Assembly: GCA_022616055.1 (NCBI GenBank)
Contig: JAKEFM010000028.1
Location: 1 to 64,000, forward strand
DNA from: Planctomycetota bacterium
GTDB lineage: Bacteria; Planctomycetota; UBA1135; JAKEFM01
Reading direction: 5' to 3'
DNA length: 64,000 bases
The translations under genes and the position numbers were made by a program. Below are positions 49,980-57,713 of the stretch, piece by piece. The notes under the pieces are model-generated. The model did no database searches. It was not told the DNA's origin and worked only from the letters and a program-made list of their open reading frames with translations. Position 1 is the first letter of the stretch. Each line of letters begins with the position of its first letter.

Positions 49980-51079
49980 AGTCCGTCCTGCTCGCGCTGC
50001 TCGGCCTCGGATGCGGGGAGGGGTCGAAGGCCCAGTCGCGGCCCGCGTCCGCGCCCTCGAGCCGGCCGACGGGCGAGCTCCGGGAGATCCTCCAGCGCGC
50101 CCGGGCCACCTACGCGCGGGAGAACTTCCCCGAGGCGGAGGCGGCCCTGAAGGAGGCCTTCCTCCTCTCCCCCGAGACGCCGGAGGTCCACCGGATGCTC
50201 GGCGCGCTCTACCTCCGCGTGCGGCGGTTCCAGGACTGCGCGCGCTCCTTCGAGCGCTACCTCGCGCTCGAGCCCAACGCCGTCGGCTCCTGCCCCTGGA
50301 TCGGGACCGCCTACCACGAGCTCGGCGAGTTCGAGAAGGCGGAGGCCTGGTTCCGGAAAGTCCTCGGCGGGGGCCCCGACCGCCTCGATCCCGAGAAGCT
50401 GGAGGCGAAGCGCGGGCTCGCTCTCACCCTCCACAAGAAGGGGGACGACGCCTCGGCCGAGCCCCTCTTCCGAGAGGTCGTGAGGCGGGCGAAGCCGGGC
50501 GAGCCCGCCCTCGCGGACGCCCATCGGTTCCTCGGGGAGATCCTCCTCTCGCGGGGCGACGCGCAGGGGGCCGTCCTCGAGCTGCAACAGGCGAAGTCGG
50601 AGGATCCCTTCTCCCCCGAGGTCGCCTACGCTCTCGCGCGGGCGTTCGCGGCGAGCGGGGACTCCGTCCGCGCGGAGGAGGAGCGAGCGCGGCACAAGCT
50701 GCTGAACGAGCACCGGCAGGAGATCGAGGCGCTCCGGGCTCGGCTCCGGGCGAGCCCGGACGACATGGAGGCGACGACGAGGCTGGCGACGCACCTCTCG
50801 GCCATCGGGGACCAGGAGGAGGCGGAGAGGACCCTCCGCAAGGCGGTCGCGCGTTCCTTGCACGACCCCTCCCCCCGGCTCTCCCTCGTCGACTTCCTCG
50901 AGGCGCGGGGCCGCGTCGAGGAGGCGCGCAAGGCTCTCGAGGAGGCGGGGACCCTGTTTCCCGAGGCGCCGGCCGTGTTCGAGCGCGCGTTCCGATTCCA
51001 CCGCGCGCGCGGGGAGTTCGACGCGATGTACCGCGCCGCGGAGGCCTACCACCGGCTCACGGGCAAGGCGCCCGGGTGA
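49976..51079 (+). CDS. TPR lipoprotein
   Basis: The product is 367 residues from GTG 49976 (GTGA overlap). A short leader with a lipobox-like LGLGC at residue 13 indicates a lipoprotein. It is followed by a low-complexity linker and eight or so TPRs: ENFPEAEAALKEAFLLSPETPEVHRMLGALYL, LGEFEKAEAWFRKVL, GDAQGAVLELQQAKSEDPFSPEVAYALARAF, GRVEEARKALEEA. It probably partners the CRTAC1-like protein at the outer face. The gene ends five bases from the convergent HEPN gene. Confidence 0.8.
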   Translation: MKSVLLALLGLGCGEGSKAQSRPASAPSSRPTGELREILQRARATYARENFPEAEAALKEAFLLSPETPEVHRMLGALYLRVRRFQDCARSFERYLALEPNAVGSCPWIGTAYHELGEFEKAEAWFRKVLGGGPDRLDPEKLEAKRGLALTLHKKGDDASAEPLFREVVRRAKPGEPALADAHRFLGEILLSRGDAQGAVLELQQAKSEDPFSPEVAYALARAFAASGDSVRAEEERARHKLLNEHRQEIEALRARLRASPDDMEATTRLATHLSAIGDQEEAERTLRKAVARSLHDPSPRLSLVDFLEARGRVEEARKALEEAGTLFPEAPAVFERAFRFHRARGEFDAMYRAAEAYHRLTGKAPG

Positions 51080-51084
51080 GCGAC

Positions 51085-51486
51085 TCAGAGGAGGCCGTCC
51101 CTCTTCAGGATCGATTCGAAGGCCGCGAGGAGCCGCTCCGCGTCCGCGATCACCGCGTCGGCGTCCGCCGCCGTCAGGTGGGCCTCGATCTCGTAGTCTC
51201 CGTTCTCGCGGAGGTCGCGGGCCTGGGAGAACTTCGCCGCGAGCGTCCGGTCGAGGAGGCCGGGGAGAACGAGGTGCTGATGAACCAGCGCGGCGAGGCC
51301 TCGGTGCGTCCGAGGTTCGGCGTGCCGCGGGAGCAGCACCGCCTTCGCGGCGTGGAAGATCGCGTAGTAGGCCCGCGAGACGGCGTCGGCGTGGAACCCC
51401 CCCGCGCGCGCGGCTCGTGCGCCTTCGAGCTTCTCCCGGGCCTTCGCGAGCATCTTCCCGACCCGAGCCTTCAGGGCTTCCGCCAC
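51085..51486 (-). CDS. HEPN-domain protein (toxin of an MNT-HEPN pair)
   Basis: The product is 133 residues from GTG 51486. The all-helical HEPN fold carries the RNase-type Rx6H motif in SRAYYAIFHAAKAVLL, preceded by a helix AKAREKLEGARAA and followed by KFSQARDLRENGDYE. HEPN toxins cleave RNA; in MNT-HEPN pairs the nucleotidyltransferase silences them by AMP transfer to a Tyr near the active site, and the adjacent YY here could be the target (inference). It overlaps the MNT gene by 16 bases and lies downstream of it. Confidence 0.85.
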   Translation of the reverse strand: MAEALKARVGKMLAKAREKLEGARAARAGGFHADAVSRAYYAIFHAAKAVLLPRHAEPRTHRGLAALVHQHLVLPGLLDRTLAAKFSQARDLRENGDYEIEAHLTAADADAVIADAERLLAAFESILKRDGLL

Positions 51487-51839
51487 ACCTCAACTCCTTC
51501 GGACTGAACCGCTCGGTAGAAGGACCAACCCTCCTCGAGCATCCGCTCGAAATGGTCCAGGGCGATCGCCTTGGCGGAGAGGAAGACTCCGTGATCGAGG
51601 TGGGCGTCGACGCTCAGGGCCGACGCGAGGCGCTGCGCATCGCGCCAGTCGCCACGAACGAGGACGAGGAGGTCGACGTCGGAGTCCTGGTTCCAGTCCC
51701 CCCGCGCCTTCGAGCCGTAGAGGACGATCCGCTCGACTCGGCCCGGCAGGCCTTCGACGATTCGCCGGCCGAACTCCTCGATCGCCGCGCGTTCGCGTTC
51801 CGTCAGATCGAGCTGCCCGAGCGTTGCCACGAGTCGCAT
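51471..51839 (-). CDS. minimal nucleotidyltransferase (MNT-type antitoxin)
   Basis: The product is 122 residues from ATG 51839. The catalytic signature IVLYGSKARGDWNQDSDVDLLVLV matches GSxARGxxxxxSDxDLLV, with both Asp residues of the metal site present. The third acidic residue probably lies in the AHLDHGVFL strand. It likely adenylylates the HEPN partner and keeps it inactive. It is the first gene of the two-gene unit and overlaps HEPN by 16 bases. Confidence 0.87.
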   Translation of the reverse strand: MRLVATLGQLDLTERERAAIEEFGRRIVEGLPGRVERIVLYGSKARGDWNQDSDVDLLVLVRGDWRDAQRLASALSVDAHLDHGVFLSAKAIALDHFERMLEEGWSFYRAVQSEGVEVWRKP

Positions 51840-51973
51840 TCTAGGGCCTCCATCCCGCCTGCCGGAGCCCTCCGCGGGCGACGGTCGGTTCGCCAGGGGA
51901 GAAGGTTCGGGGGAGCCCGAGCGGTGGGCACGGACGGCGTGTTTGAACCCTCCGCTGTCACGAGATTCCGCCG

Positions 51974-51979
51974 TATCCT
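51974..51979 (+). promoter_or_regulatory. candidate -10 element TATCCT before the regulatory-repeat gene
   Basis: Hexamer 34 bases before GTG 52013, in the 173-base divergent gap that also serves the MNT-HEPN unit. Confidence 0.3.
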
Positions 51980-52012
51980 GCCCGTCGCGTCGCGCGAAGC
52001 GGGAGTGCACCG

Positions 52013-55000
52013 GTGAAGCGTTTCCTGCCCCTCTTCCTGTTGCTCGCTGCCGCCGCGCTCGTCGCCGGAGCGCTCCTCCTCGGGGGATGGCGGGATTCAT
52101 CCCATCCGACCGTCGGCGAGACCGGAGAATCCTCTCCTCGGGAAACCCGTCCCGGCGCTTTCCCGGAGAGGGCTCCGAGATCGGAGCCGGCGACCGCCGA
52201 GTCGGGCGCTGTCGGCGAAGCCGGCGCACCGGATCGCGAGGCGGTGACGGGCGGTCCGATGGCCGCACCGGCCTCCCTCCGCGGGAGGGTCGTCGAGAAG
52301 GGCTCCGGTCTGCCCGTCCCTGGCGCTCGGGTCCTCGCCAACTCGGGTAAGGAGCGCGACCCGCTCCAGCATGGGCTGATCGGCGTGGCCTCCTTCGCCT
52401 TCTTCACGGAGGAGGAAGACGAGGACGAAGCCAGCCCCACCGGCTCGCCCGCGGCCGCGACGACCGACGCCTCAGGGGCCTTCCAGTTCGCCGCCGAGGC
52501 GGTCGGTCGGCGGGAGGTCCGGCTCTCCATCCACTCGGACTGGCACTTCCTCCCCGAGGCGGTCCCCGCCCGCGCGAGCGGCGGGGAGGAGATCGTCCTC
52601 GTGGCCGAGCGAGGGGGGAGGATCGAGGGGAGCGTTCTCGGCGAGGACGGTCGAGCCGTCTCGGGGGCAAAGGTCGTCGTCGTGGGATCGGGGGGGGAAT
52701 CGACGGGCTTCTCGATAGGGCTCGATCCGACGTTCGGCGGGAGGGTGACGCGGGAGGTGGAGACGGGGGACAAGGGAGCCTTCGCCATCGGCGGACTTCC
52801 TCCCGGGGGCCCCTACCTGGTCTCGGCGCGCGGCGGAGGGCTCACGCCCGTCGAGGCGCAGACGAAGCGGATCGTTCGAGGAGAGGTCTTCCGGCTCGAG
52901 CTTCGCGCGGGCGCGGGAGGATCGATCGAGGGCCTCGTCCGCATGGCGGAGGGGCCCCCCGTCGCGGGGGCTCGGGTCCACGCGCGTCAGGAGCAGTCGA
53001 TCGTCTGGCCCCTCTTCACCCAGCCTCCGGAGTACGAGACGACGACGGGCCCCGACGGCCGCTTCCGCCTCGCGAACGTGAAGCCGGGTCGAGTGCGGCT
53101 GGCGGCCTGGACGGACACCCACGTCTCCGCGAAGCCGGAGGGCGTCCCGTCGAGACGGGCGCGCGAGAAGGACGAGGGGATCGAGGTGCGCTCGGGAAAG
53201 ACGGCGGGACCCGTCGAGGTCCTCCTCCGCCCGGGCCTGGTCGTGGGGGGAACGGTCGTCGGCCCGGACGGAGGGCCCATCGCGGACGCGGAGGTTTCGG
53301 TGTCGGCATGGGGACTGGACGATTCCCCGATCCTCGGTTCTCGCCGCGGAGCCGGGACCCGGACTCGCCGCTCCCGGACGGACACGGCGGGGGAGTTCCG
53401 GTTCGAGGGGCTCCCCGACGACCCCATCTACAACGTCGTGGCGAGGAAGGAGCCTTTCGCCCGGGCCGCGACGCAGGCGCGCGGGACGAAGACCGACATC
53501 CGTCTCGTCCTGGAGCCGGCGGGCGCGATCGCGGGCGTCGTCATCGACGCCGAGAGGGACGAGCCCGTCGCCCGGTTCACCGTCGAGGCCGCCCGCGGCG
53601 TGCGCCACTTTTCCGTCCATGGGCTCCCGCAGGCGACCGTGCAATCCGCGGAGGAGGCAGGCGGCGGGTCGCCGGCACCCGTCGTCTTCGAGGTGACCGC
53701 ACCGGAAGGGGAGGGAGCGAGCCAGGTCCCGCCCGGAGCCCTGGCCGAATTGGCCGAGGCGACCGCCGGGTTGGGGAGAGTCCGGAGGGAGTTCGACGAC
53801 GCGACCGGAAAGTTCCTCCTCCCGGGGCTCGGCGCGGGAAAGTACTCCGTCTCGGTCCGTGCGGAGGGCTACCTCCGGAACGAGATGCCGGGCGTCGGCG
53901 TGGTCCGCGGGGAGACGACGCGCGGGCTGATCTTCTCCCTCGTCCGGGGTTCCTCCATCGCCGGGCGCGTGCTCGGCCCCGACGGCGGCCCGGCGGCCGG
54001 AGCACGGCTCCTGGCGCGACGATCGACCGAGGAGCAGAGGTCGGGCTTCCCGTTCGAGGCCCTTCTCTTCGGAGCCGGCGAGGGGACGAGGTCCAAGACC
54101 GGCGAGGACGGATCGTTCGTGCTCGAGAACCTCCAGCCCGGAACCTACGACGTGGTCGCCTCTGCGGAGGCTTCGGCCAGGGGGATTCTGGAGAGGGTCG
54201 AGGTCGGCCCCGCAGAGCGGCGCGAGGGGGTCGAGATCCGGCTGCGGGCGGGGGGGACGCTCGCCGGGACGGTGAAGGACCGGAAGGGGCGACCGCTCGG
54301 AGGGCGAGGCGTCATGGCCCTCTCGCTCGGGGCGGCGGAAGGGGAGCGGACGGAGAGCGGCGCGGACGGAGCCTACGAGATCCGGGGACTCGAGAAGGGC
54401 TCGTACTTCGTGTACCTGATGAAAGAGGGGAGCGTCGAGGTTCCGTTCCTCGGCGGTGGGATCCAGTTGCAGACCGCCAGCGTCCGGGCGGGCGAGAAGA
54501 CGCAGCTCGATCTGATCGACGAAGCGGCGGGGGGATGTCGAGTGTTCGGCGTCGTCCGTTCCGGGGGCGAGGGGTTCGGCGAAGCCACCGTGGCCGCCGT
54601 CCGGGGAGAGAACGGACTCTTCCCCGGCTTGCCGGCCTCGATCGAAACCGCCCGGGCGGACGCCGAGGGACGCTACGCATTCGAGGCGCTCGCTCCCGGC
54701 GAGTACCGCTTCCGCTTCGGGACGGCAGGCCTCGGCGACCTCGAGGACGCGACCGAGGTGGAGGCCGAAGTCCCCGACTCCGAGGAGTTCCGGCTCGACC
54801 TGACCATCCCCGACGCGGGCGTCGCGGGAAGAATCATCGAGTCGGCGACGGGGATGGCGCTCGAGGGGATCCACGTTCGGCTCCTCCGGGAGAAGGACGT
54901 GGAGCGGCCCGTTTGGTGGGGAATCGAGTCAGCGCCGAGGCGCACGAGCGGAGCGGACGGGTCATTCCGATACGAGCATGTCGCGCCGGGCTCCTACGCG

Positions 55001-55687
55001 CTCGTCGCATGGGATGCGCGCCGGGGGAAATCGGGGGAGCGCGAGCCGGTCGCGTTCGCCCCGGCCCGCGTCGACTTGCGCGTCGAGGCCGGGCGAGCGG
55101 TCCCCGAGGCCGTCGTCCGGATGGAGCCGGGAGGAGCCCTTCGGCTCACGTTCTCCTCGACGGCCGGGGGGGCTGCCGTGGAAGGCCTCGCCGAGGTCGA
55201 ATCCGCCGAAGCGCTCCTTCCCGGTCGGGACCTGGAGGGGATCTCCGAGGGCGTCTTCGCGGTGGAGGGGCTCGCACCGGGAACCTACGCGGTCCTCGTG
55301 CTTCCCGCCCGGCACGCCGCGACCCGCGTCGAGGGGATCGAGGTCGCCCGGGGAGCCCGGACGGAGCGGGCCGTCGCGCTCGAGAGAGGGATCGCGCTCT
55401 CCGCCACCCTCCTCGACTCCAGGGGAGAGCGCGTCCAGGACGCCCGGTTCGAGGTGCTCGGCGCGGGAGGACGACAGCTCACCCCCGCGGGAGCCGCCGC
55501 GGCGTTCGCGCGGCTCTACGGGGGAACCCTGCAGGGCGGAGAGGAGGCGGGAGACCCCGACCTCGTGGGCCGCTTCGCCCCCGGCACCTACCGCGTGCGG
55601 GCGACGCGCGGAGGGAAGGAAGTCGCTTCGGAGGCGGTCGAGCTCGCGGGCGCCGAGCCGAGGACCGTCACCCTCCGCGAGCGGTAG
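52013..55687 (+). CDS. giant surface protein with carboxypeptidase-regulatory-like repeats
   Basis: The product is 1224 residues from GTG 52013. An N-terminal signal anchor (PLFLLLAAAALVAGALLLGG) is followed by a disordered acidic linker. At least ten CarboxypepD_reg/CNA-B-like beta sandwiches come next, with the recurring pattern G-x-V-x5-G-x-P-x2-GA (ASLRGRVVEKGSGLPVPGARV, IEGSVLGEDGRAVSGAKV, VGGTVVGPDGGPIADAEV, IAGRVLGPDGGPAAGARL, LAGTVKDRKGRPLGGRGV). Each ends in a GxYxV strand such as LQPGTYDVVA. The domains are structural or ligand-binding and lack catalytic residues. It is probably an exported, membrane-anchored stalk or adhesin. It stands alone. Confidence 0.83.
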   Translation: MKRFLPLFLLLAAAALVAGALLLGGWRDSSHPTVGETGESSPRETRPGAFPERAPRSEPATAESGAVGEAGAPDREAVTGGPMAAPASLRGRVVEKGSGLPVPGARVLANSGKERDPLQHGLIGVASFAFFTEEEDEDEASPTGSPAAATTDASGAFQFAAEAVGRREVRLSIHSDWHFLPEAVPARASGGEEIVLVAERGGRIEGSVLGEDGRAVSGAKVVVVGSGGESTGFSIGLDPTFGGRVTREVETGDKGAFAIGGLPPGGPYLVSARGGGLTPVEAQTKRIVRGEVFRLELRAGAGGSIEGLVRMAEGPPVAGARVHARQEQSIVWPLFTQPPEYETTTGPDGRFRLANVKPGRVRLAAWTDTHVSAKPEGVPSRRAREKDEGIEVRSGKTAGPVEVLLRPGLVVGGTVVGPDGGPIADAEVSVSAWGLDDSPILGSRRGAGTRTRRSRTDTAGEFRFEGLPDDPIYNVVARKEPFARAATQARGTKTDIRLVLEPAGAIAGVVIDAERDEPVARFTVEAARGVRHFSVHGLPQATVQSAEEAGGGSPAPVVFEVTAPEGEGASQVPPGALAELAEATAGLGRVRREFDDATGKFLLPGLGAGKYSVSVRAEGYLRNEMPGVGVVRGETTRGLIFSLVRGSSIAGRVLGPDGGPAAGARLLARRSTEEQRSGFPFEALLFGAGEGTRSKTGEDGSFVLENLQPGTYDVVASAEASARGILERVEVGPAERREGVEIRLRAGGTLAGTVKDRKGRPLGGRGVMALSLGAAEGERTESGADGAYEIRGLEKGSYFVYLMKEGSVEVPFLGGGIQLQTASVRAGEKTQLDLIDEAAGGCRVFGVVRSGGEGFGEATVAAVRGENGLFPGLPASIETARADAEGRYAFEALAPGEYRFRFGTAGLGDLEDATEVEAEVPDSEEFRLDLTIPDAGVAGRIIESATGMALEGIHVRLLREKDVERPVWWGIESAPRRTSGADGSFRYEHVAPGSYALVAWDARRGKSGEREPVAFAPARVDLRVEAGRAVPEAVVRMEPGGALRLTFSSTAGGAAVEGLAEVESAEALLPGRDLEGISEGVFAVEGLAPGTYAVLVLPARHAATRVEGIEVARGARTERAVALERGIALSATLLDSRGERVQDARFEVLGAGGRQLTPAGAAAAFARLYGGTLQGGEEAGDPDLVGRFAPGTYRVRATRGGKEVASEAVELAGAEPRTVTLRER

Positions 55688-55691
55688 CCCC

Positions 55692-55910
55692 CTACTCCGG
55701 CTCCTCGAAGTCGAACTCGACGTAGCGCGTCCCCTCCTCCTCCTTCGGAGTGGCGCGCGCGACCCCCTTCTGGAAGGTGAGGGTCTGGTTGTTCGAGACG
55801 AAGTAGGCGCACTTCGGGGCGCAGCAGACCCACGCCGACGTCTCTCCGGACTCGCCGAAGAAGGGGAGGAGCTTCCCCTCCTTGCAGAGGGGACAGGACG
55901 GGCACTCCAT
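55692..55910 (-). CDS. small zinc-ribbon protein
   Basis: The product is 72 residues from ATG 55910. Cysteines in CPSCPLC and, 20 or so residues later, CCAPKC form a zinc-ribbon-like pair of knuckles (C-x2-C ... C-x4-C). The tail is acidic (GTRYVEFDFEEPE). No known family was recognised. It is convergent with the regulatory-repeat gene (4-base gap) and divergent from the acyl-CoA synthetase. Confidence 0.6.
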   Translation of the reverse strand: MECPSCPLCKEGKLLPFFGESGETSAWVCCAPKCAYFVSNNQTLTFQKGVARATPKEEEGTRYVEFDFEEPE

Positions 55911-56012
55911 GGGGAGCCTCGTGGCTAGGCGGATGCCGGCCGGCGGGCCCTCGCCGGGGAATCCGGGGACGAAGGGGGGTAGGCCGAGAACCACGCGCGG
56001 ATGGTACCCGGA

Positions 56013-56042
56013 TTGCGCGCGGGAGGGCGCGCTCCCTAGATT
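56013..56042 (+). promoter_or_regulatory. candidate promoter for the acyl-CoA synthetase gene
   Basis: TTGCGC (56013-56018) and TAGATT (56037-56042) are spaced by 18 bases, with the -10 only nine bases before ATG 56052. Confidence 0.35.
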
Positions 56043-56051
56043 CTGTCGGTC

Positions 56052-57713
56052 ATGCTCGAGCGCCACGCTGACCGCGAGACGACGGAGAAGATCCGCGCCG
56101 CGCGGGCCCGGGGAGGCGAGACGCACGGGGACTACCGCGTCGCGGCGAGGTCGATCCCCGACCTGTTCGCGAAGCGGGCGGGGGAGCGCCCCGGTCAGCC
56201 CTTCCTCGTCTACGTCGACGCGGAGGGGAGGCGATCGGAGTGGACCTACTCCGCCTTCCTCGAGCGCGTCGGAGTCGCCGCGGGCCGGCTCGCGCGGGAG
56301 CTCGGGATCCGCCGCGGGGACCGGGTGGCGACGCTGATGTTCAACCACCCGGAGACGGTCCTCTTCTACTTCGGCGCGCTCTCTCTCGGCGCGACGGTCG
56401 TCCCGATCAACGTGGAGGAGTCCGACGACCGCGTGCGCCAGATTCTCGAGCAGTCGGGCGCGAAGGGGATCGTCGCGCGCGCCGAGGTCCTGGAAAAAGC
56501 GGAGGCGTGCGCCGTGGCGCGCCCGATCCTCCGGAGCGAGGGGGAAGGGAGGGAGACGGGACCTGCCGCGGCGGCCGACCCCTCCGTCGGCCCCGACGAC
56601 GAGGCCCTCCTCGTCTACACCTCGGGGACGACCGGGATCCCGAAGGGGGTCGTCCTCACCCACTACAACCTCCTCGCCGACGCGCGCGCGATCGCCGAGT
56701 GGCACCGGGTGGGGCCGGGGGACCGGATGATGTGCGTGCTTCCGATCCACCACGTGAATGGGACCGTCGTCACGCTGATGACGCCGCTCCACGCGGGGGG
56801 GGCGGTCGTGCTGAACCGGAAGTTCTCCGCGGGAGGATTCTGGAAGCGCGTCGCGGAGGAGAAGGTCGGGATCGTGAGCGTCGTCCCGACGCTCCTCCAC
56901 TTCCTCCTCGAGAAGGGGGAGGACCCGGGTCCGGCGAAGGCGGCGGGGTTCCGCCACTTCATCTGCGGGGCGGGCCCGCTGACGGTGGACCTGGCGTCGC
57001 GGTTCGAGGACCGCTTCGGGATCCGGATCGTCCACGGCTACGGCCTCTCGGAGACGACCTGCTACTCCTGCTTCCTGCCGGTCGATCTGGCGGACGGGGC
57101 CCACCGGCGGTGGATGCGGGACCTCGGCTTCCCCTCGATCGGGGTTCCTGTCGAGCCGAACGAGATGGCGATCCACGACGATGGGGGCCGGCCCCTCGAG
57201 CCGGGCAAGCGCGGGGAGATCGTGATCCGGGGCCACAACGTGATGGTCGCCTACGACCGCAACCCCGAAGCGAACGCGAAGACCTTCGCCCACGGCTGGT
57301 TCCGGTCGGGAGACGAGGGGTTCCTCGAGCGGGGGGAGGACGGGCGCGAGTACTTCTTCATCACGGGGAGGATCAAGGAGCTGATCGCGCGCGGCGGGGT
57401 GAAGTTCTCCCCCCTCGAGATCGACGAGGTGCTGAACCGCGTGCCGGGCGTCCGTCGCGGCGTGGCCGTCGGGTTCGAGAACGACGCCTACGGCGAGGAG
57501 GTCGGCGCGGTGGTCGAGACGGAGGAGGGGGCGAAGGTGACGGAGGAGGAGGTGATCCGCGCCTGCGCGGCGCTCCCGTTCATGAAGCGGCCGAAGGTCG
57601 TCCGGTTCTCGCGCGACCTCCCCTTCACCTCGACCGGGAAGATCCAGCGCGGGAAGCTGCGCCCCCTCTTCGAGGAGTTCCGCTCGACCCAGTTCCGCGA
57701 GGGGAAGCCCTGA
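56052..57713 (+). CDS. AMP-dependent acyl-CoA synthetase/ligase
   Basis: The product is 553 residues from ATG 56052. ANL-superfamily motifs are complete: the P-loop-like VYTSGTTGIPKGVVLTH, HGYGLSETT, GWFRSGDEGFLE, the hinge FITGRIKELIARGGVKFSPLEID and the C-terminal lysine in STGKIQRGKL. It activates a carboxylic acid as an adenylate and transfers it to CoA or a carrier. The acid may be a fatty or aromatic one; the substrate pocket gives no clear answer. The stop overlaps a CTG from which the next gene apparently starts. Confidence 0.88.
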   Translation: MLERHADRETTEKIRAARARGGETHGDYRVAARSIPDLFAKRAGERPGQPFLVYVDAEGRRSEWTYSAFLERVGVAAGRLARELGIRRGDRVATLMFNHPETVLFYFGALSLGATVVPINVEESDDRVRQILEQSGAKGIVARAEVLEKAEACAVARPILRSEGEGRETGPAAAADPSVGPDDEALLVYTSGTTGIPKGVVLTHYNLLADARAIAEWHRVGPGDRMMCVLPIHHVNGTVVTLMTPLHAGGAVVLNRKFSAGGFWKRVAEEKVGIVSVVPTLLHFLLEKGEDPGPAKAAGFRHFICGAGPLTVDLASRFEDRFGIRIVHGYGLSETTCYSCFLPVDLADGAHRRWMRDLGFPSIGVPVEPNEMAIHDDGGRPLEPGKRGEIVIRGHNVMVAYDRNPEANAKTFAHGWFRSGDEGFLERGEDGREYFFITGRIKELIARGGVKFSPLEIDEVLNRVPGVRRGVAVGFENDAYGEEVGAVVETEEGAKVTEEEVIRACAALPFMKRPKVVRFSRDLPFTSTGKIQRGKLRPLFEEFRSTQFREGKP

